A stretch of DNA of 64,000 nt from a bacterium GBS-1 (GTDB lineage: Bacteria > Synergistota > GBS-1). The number at the start of each line of letters is the position of its first letter. Position 1 is the stretch's first letter. A model generated the notes under the pieces. That model was not told the origin of the DNA and did no database searches. It saw nothing but the letters and a program-made list of their open reading frames with translations. The position numbers and the translations under genes were made by a program. Below are positions 16,049 to 24,507 of the stretch, piece by piece. The stretch lies in the NCBI GenBank assembly GCA_001443005.1, contig LEKQ01000009.1, forward strand, positions 1-64,000, in the 5' to 3' direction.

Positions 16049-16866
16049 GGGTTGAGGAGAAGATGCTGATTGAGGCCTTCGAGAAGGAGGGGGTCTCCTT
16101 AAACCTCATCCACGAGGATAGCATTTTGCTCCCTCTTTTTAACGATGGAGAGTTTCCCATAAGGCCGCCGGCTGTGGTCTTAAACCGCGTGATATCTGCC
16201 TCGCATGCCTTCTATGTCTCTCGTGCCCTTGAAAGCAAGGGCATAAAGGTTGTAAGCTCCTCTAAAGCGATAGCTAACTGCTTAGATAAGGCTTTGACGA
16301 CCCTTCTTCTCGTCGAAAGCGGCGTTCCCGTTCCTCGCACCTATCTTGCATTTTCGCCGGATAAGGCGTTGGAGGCCATAGAGAGGGTGGGTTATCCTGC
16401 GGTGGTCAAGCCGGTCAACGGCTCTTGGGGGAGGCTTCTTGCTAAGGTCAACGATAGGGATGCTGCCGAAGCGGTCCTGGAGCATAAGTATACCCTTGGA
16501 AACGGGCTTCAGAAGATATTTTACGTTCAAGAATACGTCAATAAGCCTGGTAGGGATATAAGGAGCTTCGTCGTGGGGCGCAGGTGTATAGCTGCAATAT
16601 ACAGGGTTTCTCCTCACTGGATAACCAATACGGCTCGTGGAGGAGAGGCTCGCAACTGTCCCTTGACCCCCGAGCTTGTCGAGCTCTCGGAGAGGTCAGC
16701 GCGCGCGGTGGATGGCGAGATAGTTGCCATTGACCTCTTTGAGACTCCATCGGGGGAGCTTATTGTTAACGAGATAAATCACTCCCCTGAGTTCAGGAAT
16801 AGCATAGCTCCTACGGGGGTGGATATTCCGGGGGAGATAGTGAGGTATATAAAAAGCTTTCTTTAA
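16030..16866 (+). CDS. lysX: LysX-type ATP-grasp ligase (LysW--aminoadipate or LysW--glutamate ligase), first copy
   Basis: ATP-grasp enzyme that attaches alpha-aminoadipate (or glutamate) to the C-terminal Glu of the carrier LysW. Family signatures are [46 protein letters not shown] and the metal-binding [10 protein letters not shown] near the C-terminus. The open frame starts at ATG 16030 ([11 protein letters not shown]), a few residues short of the usual N-terminus, and the only strong SD serves TTG 16010 in another frame. Inserting one base near CTTGGATGG would give a standard N-terminus (RKLG-MVYSR). The gene may thus carry a frameshift, a sequencing error, or a true internal start. Substrate choice between Lys and Arg branches is not decided. 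Confidence 0.85.
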   Translation: MVYSRLRVEEKMLIEAFEKEGVSLNLIHEDSILLPLFNDGEFPIRPPAVVLNRVISASHAFYVSRALESKGIKVVSSSKAIANCLDKALTTLLLVESGVPVPRTYLAFSPDKALEAIERVGYPAVVKPVNGSWGRLLAKVNDRDAAEAVLEHKYTLGNGLQKIFYVQEYVNKPGRDIRSFVVGRRCIAAIYRVSPHWITNTARGGEARNCPLTPELVELSERSARAVDGEIVAIDLFETPSGELIVNEINHSPEFRNSIAPTGVDIPGEIVRYIKSFL

Positions 16867-16881
16867 TGGGGGTGAATCTTT

Positions 16882-17052
16882 ATGATGGTTAAGTCTCGTT
16901 GTCCTGAATGTGATGCGCTTCTTGAACTGGAGGATCCTGAGATAGGGGAGATAGTTATATGCCCTGATTGCGGCGTTGAGCTTGAGGTCGTGAGCCTTAA
17001 CCCTCTGGAGCTCGAGGTCGCTCCCGAGGTTGAGGAAGATTGGGGGGAGTAG
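16882..17052 (+). CDS. lysW: LysW amino-group carrier protein
   Basis: A 56-residue acidic carrier protein whose C-terminal glutamate is joined to the amino group of aminoadipate or glutamate so that later enzymes act on a protein-bound intermediate. Diagnostic features are the zinc-binding pairs CPEC (7-10) and CPDC (27-30) and the C-terminal EDWGE. The strong GGGGGTGA precedes the ATG at 16882 (or the next codon, also ATG). It lies between two LysX-type ligases, and its last bases may overlap the start of the second. It defines the operon as a LysW-dependent pathway. Confidence 0.96.
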   Translation: MMVKSRCPECDALLELEDPEIGEIVICPDCGVELEVVSLNPLELEVAPEVEEDWGE

Positions 17053-17905
17053 CCTTGGGACGGATGGGAAGAAGGTTCTTTTGGTCTATACGATACTGAG
17101 GGATGAGGAGAGGATAATAGATAGCGCTTTAACTAAGAGAGGTATAAAGGTGGAAAAGGTCTTGGGGAACAAAACCTTATGGGAGTTGGGAAGCAGGATA
17201 GGTGAATTTAGTTTAGCCATAAATAGGACTTTAAGCGCTTCTCAAGCTACTTATATCTCCTTTCTGCTCGAGGGACAGGGAATTAGGGTTATAAACCCTT
17301 TTAGGACGTTGATAATATGCAATGACAAGGCGCTAACTACGGAGCTTTTGGCGAAGGAGGGGCTTCCTGTCCCTCGCACCTATCTTGCCTTTTCGCCAGA
17401 GAAGGCCTTTGAGGCTTTGGATAGGGTTGGTTATCCCGCGGTGGTCAAGCCGGTTAACGGCTCTTGGGGGAGGCTTCTTGCCAAGGTCAACGATAGGGAT
17501 ACCGCTGAGGCGATAATAAGCTACAGGTGGAATCTCGGAGGGATTCATCAGAAGGCCTTTTATGTTCAGGAGTACGTTAACAAGCCCGGCAGGGATATAA
17601 GGGTTCTGGTTATAGGTGGAAAGGTTAGATATGCGGTTTACAGGAACTCCTCGCACTGGGTTACCAACACCGCTCGTGGAGCTAGGGCCACCCCTTGTCC
17701 GATAAGCGAGGAGATAAAGAGGATATGTGAAAGGGTTGCATCGATAGTTGGTGGGGACTTCATCGCGCTTGATCTCTTCGAGAGCGAGAGGGGGGTATTG
17801 GTGAACGAGGTAAACTCCACGCCTGAGTTTGCGAGATCCTCTAGGGATGTAGGTGTAGATGTTGGAAAGCTCATCGCCGACTTCGTGGAGGAGGTGCTTT
17901 CGTGA
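17030..17905 (+). CDS. LysX/ArgX-type ATP-grasp ligase, second copy
   Basis: Paralogue of the gene at 16030 with the same ATP-grasp signatures: [46 protein letters not shown] and VNEVNSTPEF. Having two ligases around one LysW suggests separate charging with aminoadipate (lysine branch) and glutamate (arginine branch), as known in Sulfolobus; which is which cannot be read here. The natural N-terminus is KKVLLVYTILRDEER, but no good start is close: TTG 17030 overlaps lysW by 23 bases and has a weak SD, TTG 17081 would begin at MVYTILR, while GGGGGGAG points to TTG 17055 or ATG 17064 in another frame. Its stop overlaps the next start by 4 bases. Confidence 0.85.
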   Translation: MRKIGGSSLGTDGKKVLLVYTILRDEERIIDSALTKRGIKVEKVLGNKTLWELGSRIGEFSLAINRTLSASQATYISFLLEGQGIRVINPFRTLIICNDKALTTELLAKEGLPVPRTYLAFSPEKAFEALDRVGYPAVVKPVNGSWGRLLAKVNDRDTAEAIISYRWNLGGIHQKAFYVQEYVNKPGRDIRVLVIGGKVRYAVYRNSSHWVTNTARGARATPCPISEEIKRICERVASIVGGDFIALDLFESERGVLVNEVNSTPEFARSSRDVGVDVGKLIADFVEEVLS

Positions 17906-18930
17906 TTAAAGCCGTAGTCTTCGGAGGAAGAGGCTATACGGGAGGAGAGCTCTTAAGGATACTCTCCCTTCATGGCGGGATAGAGGTTGTAGCGGTTGCC
18001 TCGCAGGGAGCTGCGGGGGAGCCCATCTGGAGGTATCATCCTCACCTAAGGCCCTTCCTTAAGGGTAGCTTCGTTAGCTACGAGGAGGCCTTGGAGGGGG
18101 ATTTTGACATAGCTTTCATCGCACTCTCTCATGGGGAGGGAGCCGATCTAGTTAAGGAGATATACGATAGGGGGAAGAAAGTTGTGGACTTGAGCGCTAA
18201 CTTCAGGCTCAAGGATCCCAAAGATTATGAGAGGTGGTATTCTTGGAAGCATCCCTACCCGGAGCTCCTTAAGCTTTCGGTTTATGGACTTCCCGAGCTT
18301 CACAGGGAGGATCTAAAGGGATCCAGGCTTATCTCCGGTGTGGGGTGTAACGCTACGGCAATAAACCTGGCCCTCTTACCCTTAGCTAAAAGGTCACTTT
18401 TAGATAGCTTTCACGCGGATGTCAGGGTTGGGTCCTCGGCTGGTGGAGCTAAGCCCTCTGAAGGTGGGCACCACCCTGAAAGGAGCAGGGCCTTGAGGAT
18501 ATACGCTACCTATGAGCACAGGCATCTCGCTGAGGTCGTTCAGGAGACGGGGGTTGAGGGTGAGATAAGGATAACGGCGGTTGAGCTTGTCAGGGGTATA
18601 CAGGCGGTGATAAGGTGCGAGCTTAAGGAGGCTTTAAGCGAAAAGGAGATCCTTAGCATATACAGGGAGAGATACTCCTCTGAACCCTTCGTTGAGCTTT
18701 GTCCATTTAAACCTGAGCATCTTCGCTTCCCCGATCCTCGATGGGTTACGGGGAGCAATCTGTGCATGATAGGTATGAAGCTACACCCCAACGGTAGAAG
18801 CTTAACCTTGGTGAGCGTCATAGATAACCTCGTAAAGGGGGCCTCAGGTAGCGCGATTCAGGCGGCTAACGTGGCGTTAGGGCTTCCTGAGGATATGGGG
18901 TTAAGATTGGTTCCCGTCTATCCCGTTTAG
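17902..18930 (+). CDS. lysY: LysW-aminoadipyl/glutamyl phosphate reductase (LysY/ArgC family)
   Basis: NADPH-dependent reductase converting the LysW-bound acyl phosphate to the semialdehyde. It belongs to the N-acetyl-gamma-glutamyl-phosphate reductase family: FGGRGYTGGELLRIL binds the nucleotide, GVGCNATA holds the catalytic Cys near residue 150, and GGHHPERSRALRIY and HRHLAEV supply conserved His residues. 342 residues matches the family. GTG 17902 overlaps the previous stop (GTGA), implying translational coupling. Context with LysW, not sequence alone, favours the carrier-bound substrate over free N-acetylglutamyl phosphate. Confidence 0.92.
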   Translation: MIKAVVFGGRGYTGGELLRILSLHGGIEVVAVASQGAAGEPIWRYHPHLRPFLKGSFVSYEEALEGDFDIAFIALSHGEGADLVKEIYDRGKKVVDLSANFRLKDPKDYERWYSWKHPYPELLKLSVYGLPELHREDLKGSRLISGVGCNATAINLALLPLAKRSLLDSFHADVRVGSSAGGAKPSEGGHHPERSRALRIYATYEHRHLAEVVQETGVEGEIRITAVELVRGIQAVIRCELKEALSEKEILSIYRERYSSEPFVELCPFKPEHLRFPDPRWVTGSNLCMIGMKLHPNGRSLTLVSVIDNLVKGASGSAIQAANVALGLPEDMGLRLVPVYPV

Positions 18931-18942
18931 GGGGTGGTATAT

Positions 18943-19833
18943 TTGATAGTTTTGAAAATCGGAGGAAGTTTAAATGGTAACTTTAACAGCGTATGCGGTG
19001 ATATAAAGAGGCTTTATGATGCTGGGGAGAGGTTGGTAATAGTTCACGGTGGAGGGGAGACTACGAACGAGCTCTCTCGAAGGCTCGGCATAGAGGTTGA
19101 AAAGGTTACCTCTCCCTCGGGGTTTGAAAGTAGAAGGACCACCAAGGAGGTCCTTGAGGTTTTCGTTATGGCCTGCGCGGGTAAGGTAAACAGGTTTTTG
19201 GTTGCCGAGCTTCAAAGGGTGGGCGTTCAGGCTATAGGTCTTTGCGGTGCGGATGGTAGGCTAATAGAGGCGGAGAGGAAGGTTATAAAGGCTTTAACTC
19301 CCGAGGGAAAGGTGAGGATAATAAAGGATGATTACTCCGGGAAGATAACCCGTGTGAACTCTGAGCTCCTTGAGAGGCTATTAGATATGGGGTTAGTTCC
19401 GGTTGTTGCTCCCCTTGCATTAAGCCCTCTGGGTGAGCTCCTTAACGTGGATGGCGACACCTTAGCATCTAAGATAGCCTTGGCCTTAAGGAGCGAGAAT
19501 CTCGTTATCCTTTCCGACGTTCCAGGGCTTTTAAGGGATTTAAGCGATCCCGGGAGCCTGATTAAAGAGGTTTCCCTCGATATGGAGGAGGAGATGCTCG
19601 CTTTAGCTAAGGGGAGGATGAAGAAGAAGGTTATGGCTCTTTTTGAGGCTATGAAGGGAGGAGTTAAAAGGGGAGTAATAGCTTCAGGTTATGATGAGAG
19701 TCCGGTATTCTCAGCCCTTCAGGGTAAGGGGACCCTATTTAAGGGAGGGAGTGAGCCTGATCTTGGAGTTGATAGAGCTAGAAGAGAAATATGGAAGTGG
19801 AGTATATCCCAAGGTGCCCTTGAGGTTAGTTAG
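18943..19833 (+). CDS. lysZ: LysW-aminoadipate/glutamate kinase (LysZ/ArgB family)
   Basis: Amino-acid kinase family enzyme that phosphorylates the side-chain carboxylate of LysW-bound aminoadipate or glutamate. The N-terminus IVLKIGGSLNGN is the ATP-binding loop, VIVHGGGETTNELS the substrate loop, and NVDGDTLASKIALAL the conserved C-lobe motif; GRMKKKVMALFEA follows. I start at TTG 18943, 6 bases after GGGGGTGG; GTG 18934 in the same frame overlaps the SD. The product is 296 residues. The gene overlaps the aminotransferase frame downstream, a compact operon arrangement. Confidence 0.92.
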   Translation: MIVLKIGGSLNGNFNSVCGDIKRLYDAGERLVIVHGGGETTNELSRRLGIEVEKVTSPSGFESRRTTKEVLEVFVMACAGKVNRFLVAELQRVGVQAIGLCGADGRLIEAERKVIKALTPEGKVRIIKDDYSGKITRVNSELLERLLDMGLVPVVAPLALSPLGELLNVDGDTLASKIALALRSENLVILSDVPGLLRDLSDPGSLIKEVSLDMEEEMLALAKGRMKKKVMALFEAMKGGVKRGVIASGYDESPVFSALQGKGTLFKGGSEPDLGVDRARREIWKWSISQGALEVS

Positions 19834-20932
19834 GGGTGAGGGCGCTAAGGTTTGGGATTCCGAGGGTAAGGAGTATATAGACTGCGTTGGAGGGCACGGC
19901 GTTGGGGTTGTTGGGCACTCAAACCCCTACGTCCTCGATGCTATATTTAATCAGGCTAAAAAGTTAATAATATGCTCTGAGACCTTCTATCACGAGGAGA
20001 GGGCTCTACTTTATAAGGAGCTGCTTGAGGTTATGCCGGATTACATGGGTAGCGTCTTCCTCTGCAACAGCGGTGCCGAGGCCGTTGAGGCTGCCATAAA
20101 GTTCGCGAGGCTGCTTACGGGTAGAAAGAGGATCGTGGCTTTAAAGAGAGCATTTCACGGAAGGACCTTCGGTGCTTTAAGCGCTACCTGGAACCCGAAA
20201 TATCGTGAGCCCTTTGAGCCCTTGGTCCCGGAGTTCGTTCACGTTGACCCTGAGGATAAAGAGGGGCTAAGGAGTCTCATAAATGAGGAGGTAGCTGGCT
20301 TCATCTTTGAGGTGGTTCAAGGTGAGGGAGGAGTCTATCCCTTAAGTGAGGATTTTCTGAGGTTTGCTCAGGAGCTTTGCAGAAGAAGCGGGGCTCTCTT
20401 TATAGCCGATGAGATACAGACGGGCTTTTGTAGGACTGGAAGGTTCTTCGCCTTTCAGAGATATGGGCTTTCACCTGATATGGTTTGTTTAGCTAAGGGT
20501 ATGGCGGGAGGGCTTCCGATAGGTGCGGTTGTCTTGAGGGATTCTTTAGGCAAGCTTCCTCAGAGGGTTCATGGTTCTACCTTTGGGGGAAACCCCTTAT
20601 CTTGCGCTGCTGCGAGGGCATCTATAAGGTTCATGAAGGAGAACTCGCTTGATGAGAGAGCTGAAAGCTTAGGCAAACTCTTTCTCGAAGGGTTGAAAGC
20701 CATAGACTCTCCCTTGGTGAAGGATGTAAGGGGTTTGGGGTTGATGATAGGTATGGAGCTTAAAAGAAGGAGCGCTCCATACCTTAAGGCGTTGGCGGAG
20801 GAAGGGGTTTTGGCCCTTCAGGCTGGCCCAACGGTTATTAGGTTTCTTCCCCCGCTTATCATAAGCGAGGGGGAGGTAGATTTTGTGGTGGAGAAGGTCA
20901 GGAAGGTGCTTTCGAGGGATGAATCCGATTGA
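19751..20932 (+). CDS. lysJ: LysW-lysine/ornithine aminotransferase (LysJ/ArgD family)
   Basis: Class III PLP-dependent aminotransferase producing LysW-bound lysine or ornithine from the semialdehyde, with glutamate as donor. Seen motifs: ELEEKYGSGVYPKVPL, CNSGAEAVEAAIKFAR (cofactor phosphate loop), AFHGRTFGALS, ADEIQTGFCRTG, and LAKGMAGGLPIGA with the Schiff-base Lys. The start is uncertain: GTG 19751 (GGGAGGG just upstream) or TTG 19763 at better spacing; either way the gene overlaps lysZ by about 70-80 bases. The much longer frame from 19691 lies inside lysZ and is rejected. Confidence 0.9.
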   Translation: MSLILELIELEEKYGSGVYPKVPLRLVRGEGAKVWDSEGKEYIDCVGGHGVGVVGHSNPYVLDAIFNQAKKLIICSETFYHEERALLYKELLEVMPDYMGSVFLCNSGAEAVEAAIKFARLLTGRKRIVALKRAFHGRTFGALSATWNPKYREPFEPLVPEFVHVDPEDKEGLRSLINEEVAGFIFEVVQGEGGVYPLSEDFLRFAQELCRRSGALFIADEIQTGFCRTGRFFAFQRYGLSPDMVCLAKGMAGGLPIGAVVLRDSLGKLPQRVHGSTFGGNPLSCAAARASIRFMKENSLDERAESLGKLFLEGLKAIDSPLVKDVRGLGLMIGMELKRRSAPYLKALAEEGVLALQAGPTVIRFLPPLIISEGEVDFVVEKVRKVLSRDESD

Positions 20933-21956
20933 TCTTTTATACAGGATGGTTAAGATAAGGAGCTTTCCTGGAGAGGAGAGGGAGATAGCGGAGTTTCTGC
21001 TTGAGGCATCAAAGGGGATGAACTTCGATCACGCCTATATAGATGAGGTTGGAAACTTCGTGGCGATCAAAGGGAGGGGAGATAAGGAGATCTACCTTGT
21101 GGGGCATATGGATACTGCTTTGGGTTGGATAGAGCCGAGGATAGAGGGTGACCTCCTCTATGGGAGGGGAAGCGTGGATGCGAAGGGGCCATTGGCTGCC
21201 TTTATAGTTGCCGTTTCTGAGGCGGAGATCCCTGATTATTTAAGGGTGGTTGTGGTGGGAGCGGTTGAGGAGGAAGGACCTTCGACGGGCGCCCTTCACC
21301 TGCTTAAGAAGGTATCATCTTTTCCCTCTTACCTTATAATCGGTGAACCAAGTGGCGCCGATGGTGTGACGCTGGGATATAAAGGCTCTCTCTTCATAAG
21401 GAAGAGCTTCTTGTCTGATGTTTCCCACCCAGCCTCGGGTAACGATGGAGCTATAGAGGAAGGGCTAAGGAGCATAGAGAGGATAAGGAAGCTTTTAGAT
21501 GAGCTTAATCGCGGCAAGGAGGGGTCCATCGATAGAATCGATATGAAGGTAAGGGAGATAACCTCCTCAAGCGATGGTTTGACTGAGAAACTCGACCTTG
21601 GTGTATCTTTCAGACTCCCTCTTTGGATCGACCCGGACGAGCTTCTCTCCCTTTTAGGCGATGGATGGGTGGCGACCTTTAAGGCGAAGGCCTATAGATG
21701 CGATAGAAATAACCCCTTGGTTTCCGCCTTCAATAGAGCGATAAGGAGAAGGGGATTAACCCCTAAGCATAAGGTGAAGAGCGGGACCGCCGATATGAAC
21801 CTCCTTGCTCCCGTATGGGGTTGTCCCTCTGTGGCTTATGGTCCTGGCGATAGCTCCCTTGACCACACTCCCAGGGAGCACATAAGCTTGAAGGAGTATT
21901 TGCTTTCCATAGAGATATTGAAGGATGTATTGAGCTCCATTCCTCCCACCTTATAG
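20919..21956 (+). CDS. lysK: LysW-lysine/ornithine hydrolase (LysK, M20 family)
   Basis: Zinc-dependent M20 peptidase that releases lysine or ornithine from LysW, completing the cycle. Metal ligands are visible in VGHMDTALGW, GRGSVDAKGPLAAF, GAVEEEGPSTGA and IGEPSGADG; the final His lies in SLDHTPREHISLKEY. 345 residues is normal. ATG 20919 is chosen, overlapping the lysJ stop by 14 bases; the longer frame from 20883 lies inside lysJ. It is the last gene of the operon. Homocitrate synthase and the early lysine enzymes are not in this window, so it is open whether lysine, arginine or both are made. Confidence 0.9.
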   Translation: MNPIDLLYRMVKIRSFPGEEREIAEFLLEASKGMNFDHAYIDEVGNFVAIKGRGDKEIYLVGHMDTALGWIEPRIEGDLLYGRGSVDAKGPLAAFIVAVSEAEIPDYLRVVVVGAVEEEGPSTGALHLLKKVSSFPSYLIIGEPSGADGVTLGYKGSLFIRKSFLSDVSHPASGNDGAIEEGLRSIERIRKLLDELNRGKEGSIDRIDMKVREITSSSDGLTEKLDLGVSFRLPLWIDPDELLSLLGDGWVATFKAKAYRCDRNNPLVSAFNRAIRRRGLTPKHKVKSGTADMNLLAPVWGCPSVAYGPGDSSLDHTPREHISLKEYLLSIEILKDVLSSIPPTL

Positions 21957-21962
21957 ATAGAC

Positions 21963-21992
21963 GGGGTAGGGGATGTTTTCATCTCCTACCCC
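21963..21992 (+). terminator. Hairpin at the end of the LysW operon
   Basis: GGGGTAGGGGATG (21963-21975) pairs with CATCTCCTACCCC (21980-21992) around TTTT, one wobble. No T-run follows, so termination may be incomplete. Confidence 0.5.
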
Positions 21993-22009
21993 AAAGCCTC
22001 CTTCTGTGT

Positions 22010-22015
22010 TAAAAT
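22010..22015 (+). promoter_or_regulatory. -10 element placed for a leaderless message
   Basis: TAAAAT at 22010-22015 puts the transcription start at about 22022, the GTG/ATG start of the next gene. There is no SD upstream of that gene. Confidence 0.4.
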
Positions 22016-22021
22016 ATCTTC

Positions 22022-23107
22022 GTGATGTATAAGGTCTTTCAAGTGGTTGAATCCTTCGGTGGTGGTGTCTTTCAGTCTGTTAAACAGATATGTAATAACC
22101 TCCCCCGCGACCTCTTTAAGGTCTATCTTGTGTATTCCTTTAGGAGGGAGACTCCTCGCGATTGGGAGAGGCATTTTAAGGAGGATGTTGTCAAGATATA
22201 CCTGCCCATGACGAGGGAGATATCTCCGCTTAATGATCTTAGGGCCCTCTGGGGGCTTCTTAAGCTCATCAAGATGTATGACCCCGATATAGTTCACCTT
22301 CATTCATCGAAGGCTGGTTTCCTTGGGAGACTCGCTTGTTTCCTCGCTCGAAAGAGGGCAGTCTTTTACTCTCCCAGGGGCTTTTCCTTCCTCATGAGGG
22401 ATGTCTCTTCCTTCAAGAGGGCTTTATTCTTTCACCTTGAGAAGTTGGCATCCCTTTTCGGTGGAACCATTCTCGCTTGCTCTCCCGGGGAGTTTGAGGA
22501 GTCCTTAAAGCTGACCGATCGGGCCTTACTTTTGAACAACGCCATAGACCTAAGGGAGATAGACGATGTTAGCCCTCATAGGTTTGAGGATAGCGATAAG
22601 GTTAGGGTTGCCATCTCTGGAAGGGTCGCTTACGCCAGAGCTCCTTGGCTTTTCAGAAGGATAGCCCAGAGCCTTAGCTCTCCTAAAGTCGAGTTTCTCT
22701 GGATAGGTGGAGGAGAGTTAGAGGAGGAGCTTAAGGGTTCTCCCGTAAAGGTTCTGGGATGGCTTGATAGGAGGGAGGCTCTCTCCTATCTTAAGGGCAT
22801 AGATATCTACCTTCAGACATCTTTATGGGAGGGCATGCCTCTATCGGTCCTTGAGGCGATGGCCTGCGGTAAGCCCGTTGTGGCCACCAACGTAGTGGGA
22901 AACAGGGATGTGGTGGTTCACGGTGAGACTGGGTTTATAGGGAGGGATGAGGAGGAGCTCATCGCCTTCTTAAGGGAGCTTATAGATAAGCCTGAGCTTA
23001 GGCTCTCCATGGGATTAAGGGGGAGAAAGAGGGTTGAGGAGTTCTACTCCCTTGATGTTCTCATAAGGGATCTCACCTCTATCTATCTTAAGGGGGTGAG
23101 TGGATGA
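22022..23107 (+). CDS. GT4-family glycosyltransferase
   Basis: Glycosyltransferase of the group 1 type. Seen: VVESFGGGVFQSVKQ at the N-terminus, HLHSSKAGFLGRL and YSPRGFSFL (typical of enzymes in exopolysaccharide clusters), and SLWEGMPLSVLEAMACGKP with both conserved Glu in the donor domain. 361 residues. GTG 22022 or ATG 22025; no SD is visible and a -10 box lies 7 bases before, so translation may be leaderless. The next gene overlaps by 4 bases and encodes the lipid-linked initiating transferase, so the pair likely starts a surface glycan. Confidence 0.87.
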   Translation: MMYKVFQVVESFGGGVFQSVKQICNNLPRDLFKVYLVYSFRRETPRDWERHFKEDVVKIYLPMTREISPLNDLRALWGLLKLIKMYDPDIVHLHSSKAGFLGRLACFLARKRAVFYSPRGFSFLMRDVSSFKRALFFHLEKLASLFGGTILACSPGEFEESLKLTDRALLLNNAIDLREIDDVSPHRFEDSDKVRVAISGRVAYARAPWLFRRIAQSLSSPKVEFLWIGGGELEEELKGSPVKVLGWLDRREALSYLKGIDIYLQTSLWEGMPLSVLEAMACGKPVVATNVVGNRDVVVHGETGFIGRDEEELIAFLRELIDKPELRLSMGLRGRKRVEEFYSLDVLIRDLTSIYLKGVSG

Positions 23108-24507
23108 GGAACTTCACAGTGATCTTGTTTTTGATAGGGGATCTCTTTGCCATGACTCTATCATTCTTGTCGGGTTATCTTTTGAGGCACGAGCTTTTAA
23201 GCTTCTTATTTAAGGAAGCACCCGCTCCCTTAAGCCTTTACCTTGAGATACTTCCCTTCATCGCTTTGGTCTGGATACTGGCGATGGGAAGCGAAGGGCT
23301 ATACGTTGAGTCCTTTCTGGATCCCCTTGATGAGCTGTTTTATATAGCTAAGGCCACGCTTATAACTGCGCTTATATTCCTCTCCTTTAGCTTCCTGTAC
23401 AGGCTTCTTGAGTACTCTCGAGCGGTTGTCCTATTCTCCTTTTTGGTCTCTCTCCCGATACTCTTCTACGTTAGGTATTTTATAAGGTATTTGTCGCTTA
23501 GGTTAGGGTTGTTTGGCAGGAGGACCTTGATAGTTGGGGGAGGAGAGATGGGCAGGCTCATCCTCTCCAAGTTAAGGAAGTATCCCCTTTGGGGTTACAG
23601 GCCGATCGGTTTCCTAAGCGATGAGGAGGTCGGCGATGTAGACGGTTTGCCCGTTTTAGGTAGATTGAGTGATGCGGAAGCTTTGATCGAAAGCGGAAAT
23701 ATCGATATGGTCATAGTAGCTATTCCATCTCTACCGAGGGAGAGGCTCATGTCTTTGGCCTCAGGTTGTGGGCGTTTGGGCATCCCCGTGAAGATAATTC
23801 CCGATATCTATGGCTTATCCTCAGCTTCTGCTCGGCTTGATGAGGTTGAGGGGCTCTTTCTTATAGAGGTTAAGAGAAACCTCATAAGAGGTTGGAACGC
23901 GATTGTAAAGAGGGCCTTTGACCTTGCATTAGCCATTCCGGCCCTCATCGTCCTTTCCCCTCTTTTTCTTTTAATTTCCATTCTCATAAAGCTTGACTCT
24001 CCCGGACCGGTTTTTTACGTGGCTCCCCGCTTAGGAAAAGGGGGAAGCACCTTCCCCTGCTATAAGTTCAGGAGCATGTATCTTAACGCTGATGAGATAC
24101 TTGAAAAATATTTTAGTGAGAACCCATCCGCTCGCGAGGAGTGGGATAGGTTTGCTAAGCTTAGGGGGCACGATCCAAGGCTTACCCGGGTGGGGAGGTT
24201 CTTGAGGAAGTGGAGCTTGGATGAGCTCCCCCAGCTTTGGAACGTCCTAAGGGGAGATATGAGCATAGTTGGGCCACGCCCCTATCTGCCGAGGGAGAGG
24301 GATAAGATAGGTAGCTATTTTGAAGTTATACAGGAGGTTAAACCCGGTATTACCGGTCTCTGGCAGATAAGCGGGCGTAACCTTACCTCCTTTGAGGAGA
24401 GGTTACGCCTCGATGCCTATTACATTCAAAACTGGTCTTTATGGCTTGACACTAAGATAATCATAAGGACCCTATTGGTCGTTCTATCAGGCAAGGGCGC
24501 TTACTGA
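23104..24507 (+). CDS. Undecaprenyl-phosphate sugar phosphotransferase (polyprenyl glycosylphosphotransferase)
   Basis: Membrane enzyme that moves a sugar-1-phosphate from a UDP-sugar onto undecaprenyl phosphate, the first step of exopolysaccharide or O-antigen assembly. Four N-terminal membrane segments (about 1-125), a Rossmann-like CoA-binding domain (VGGGEMGRLILSKL, about 140-250), then the catalytic bacterial sugar transferase domain: KRAFDLALAIPALIVLSPLF, FRSMYLNADEILEKYF, SLDELPQLWNVLRGDMS, VGPRPYLPRE, and KPGITGLWQISGRN. 467 residues is the family size. ATG overlaps the previous stop. Convergent 7-base overlap with the protease gene. Confidence 0.92.
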   Translation: MRNFTVILFLIGDLFAMTLSFLSGYLLRHELLSFLFKEAPAPLSLYLEILPFIALVWILAMGSEGLYVESFLDPLDELFYIAKATLITALIFLSFSFLYRLLEYSRAVVLFSFLVSLPILFYVRYFIRYLSLRLGLFGRRTLIVGGGEMGRLILSKLRKYPLWGYRPIGFLSDEEVGDVDGLPVLGRLSDAEALIESGNIDMVIVAIPSLPRERLMSLASGCGRLGIPVKIIPDIYGLSSASARLDEVEGLFLIEVKRNLIRGWNAIVKRAFDLALAIPALIVLSPLFLLISILIKLDSPGPVFYVAPRLGKGGSTFPCYKFRSMYLNADEILEKYFSENPSAREEWDRFAKLRGHDPRLTRVGRFLRKWSLDELPQLWNVLRGDMSIVGPRPYLPRERDKIGSYFEVIQEVKPGITGLWQISGRNLTSFEERLRLDAYYIQNWSLWLDTKIIIRTLLVVLSGKGAY

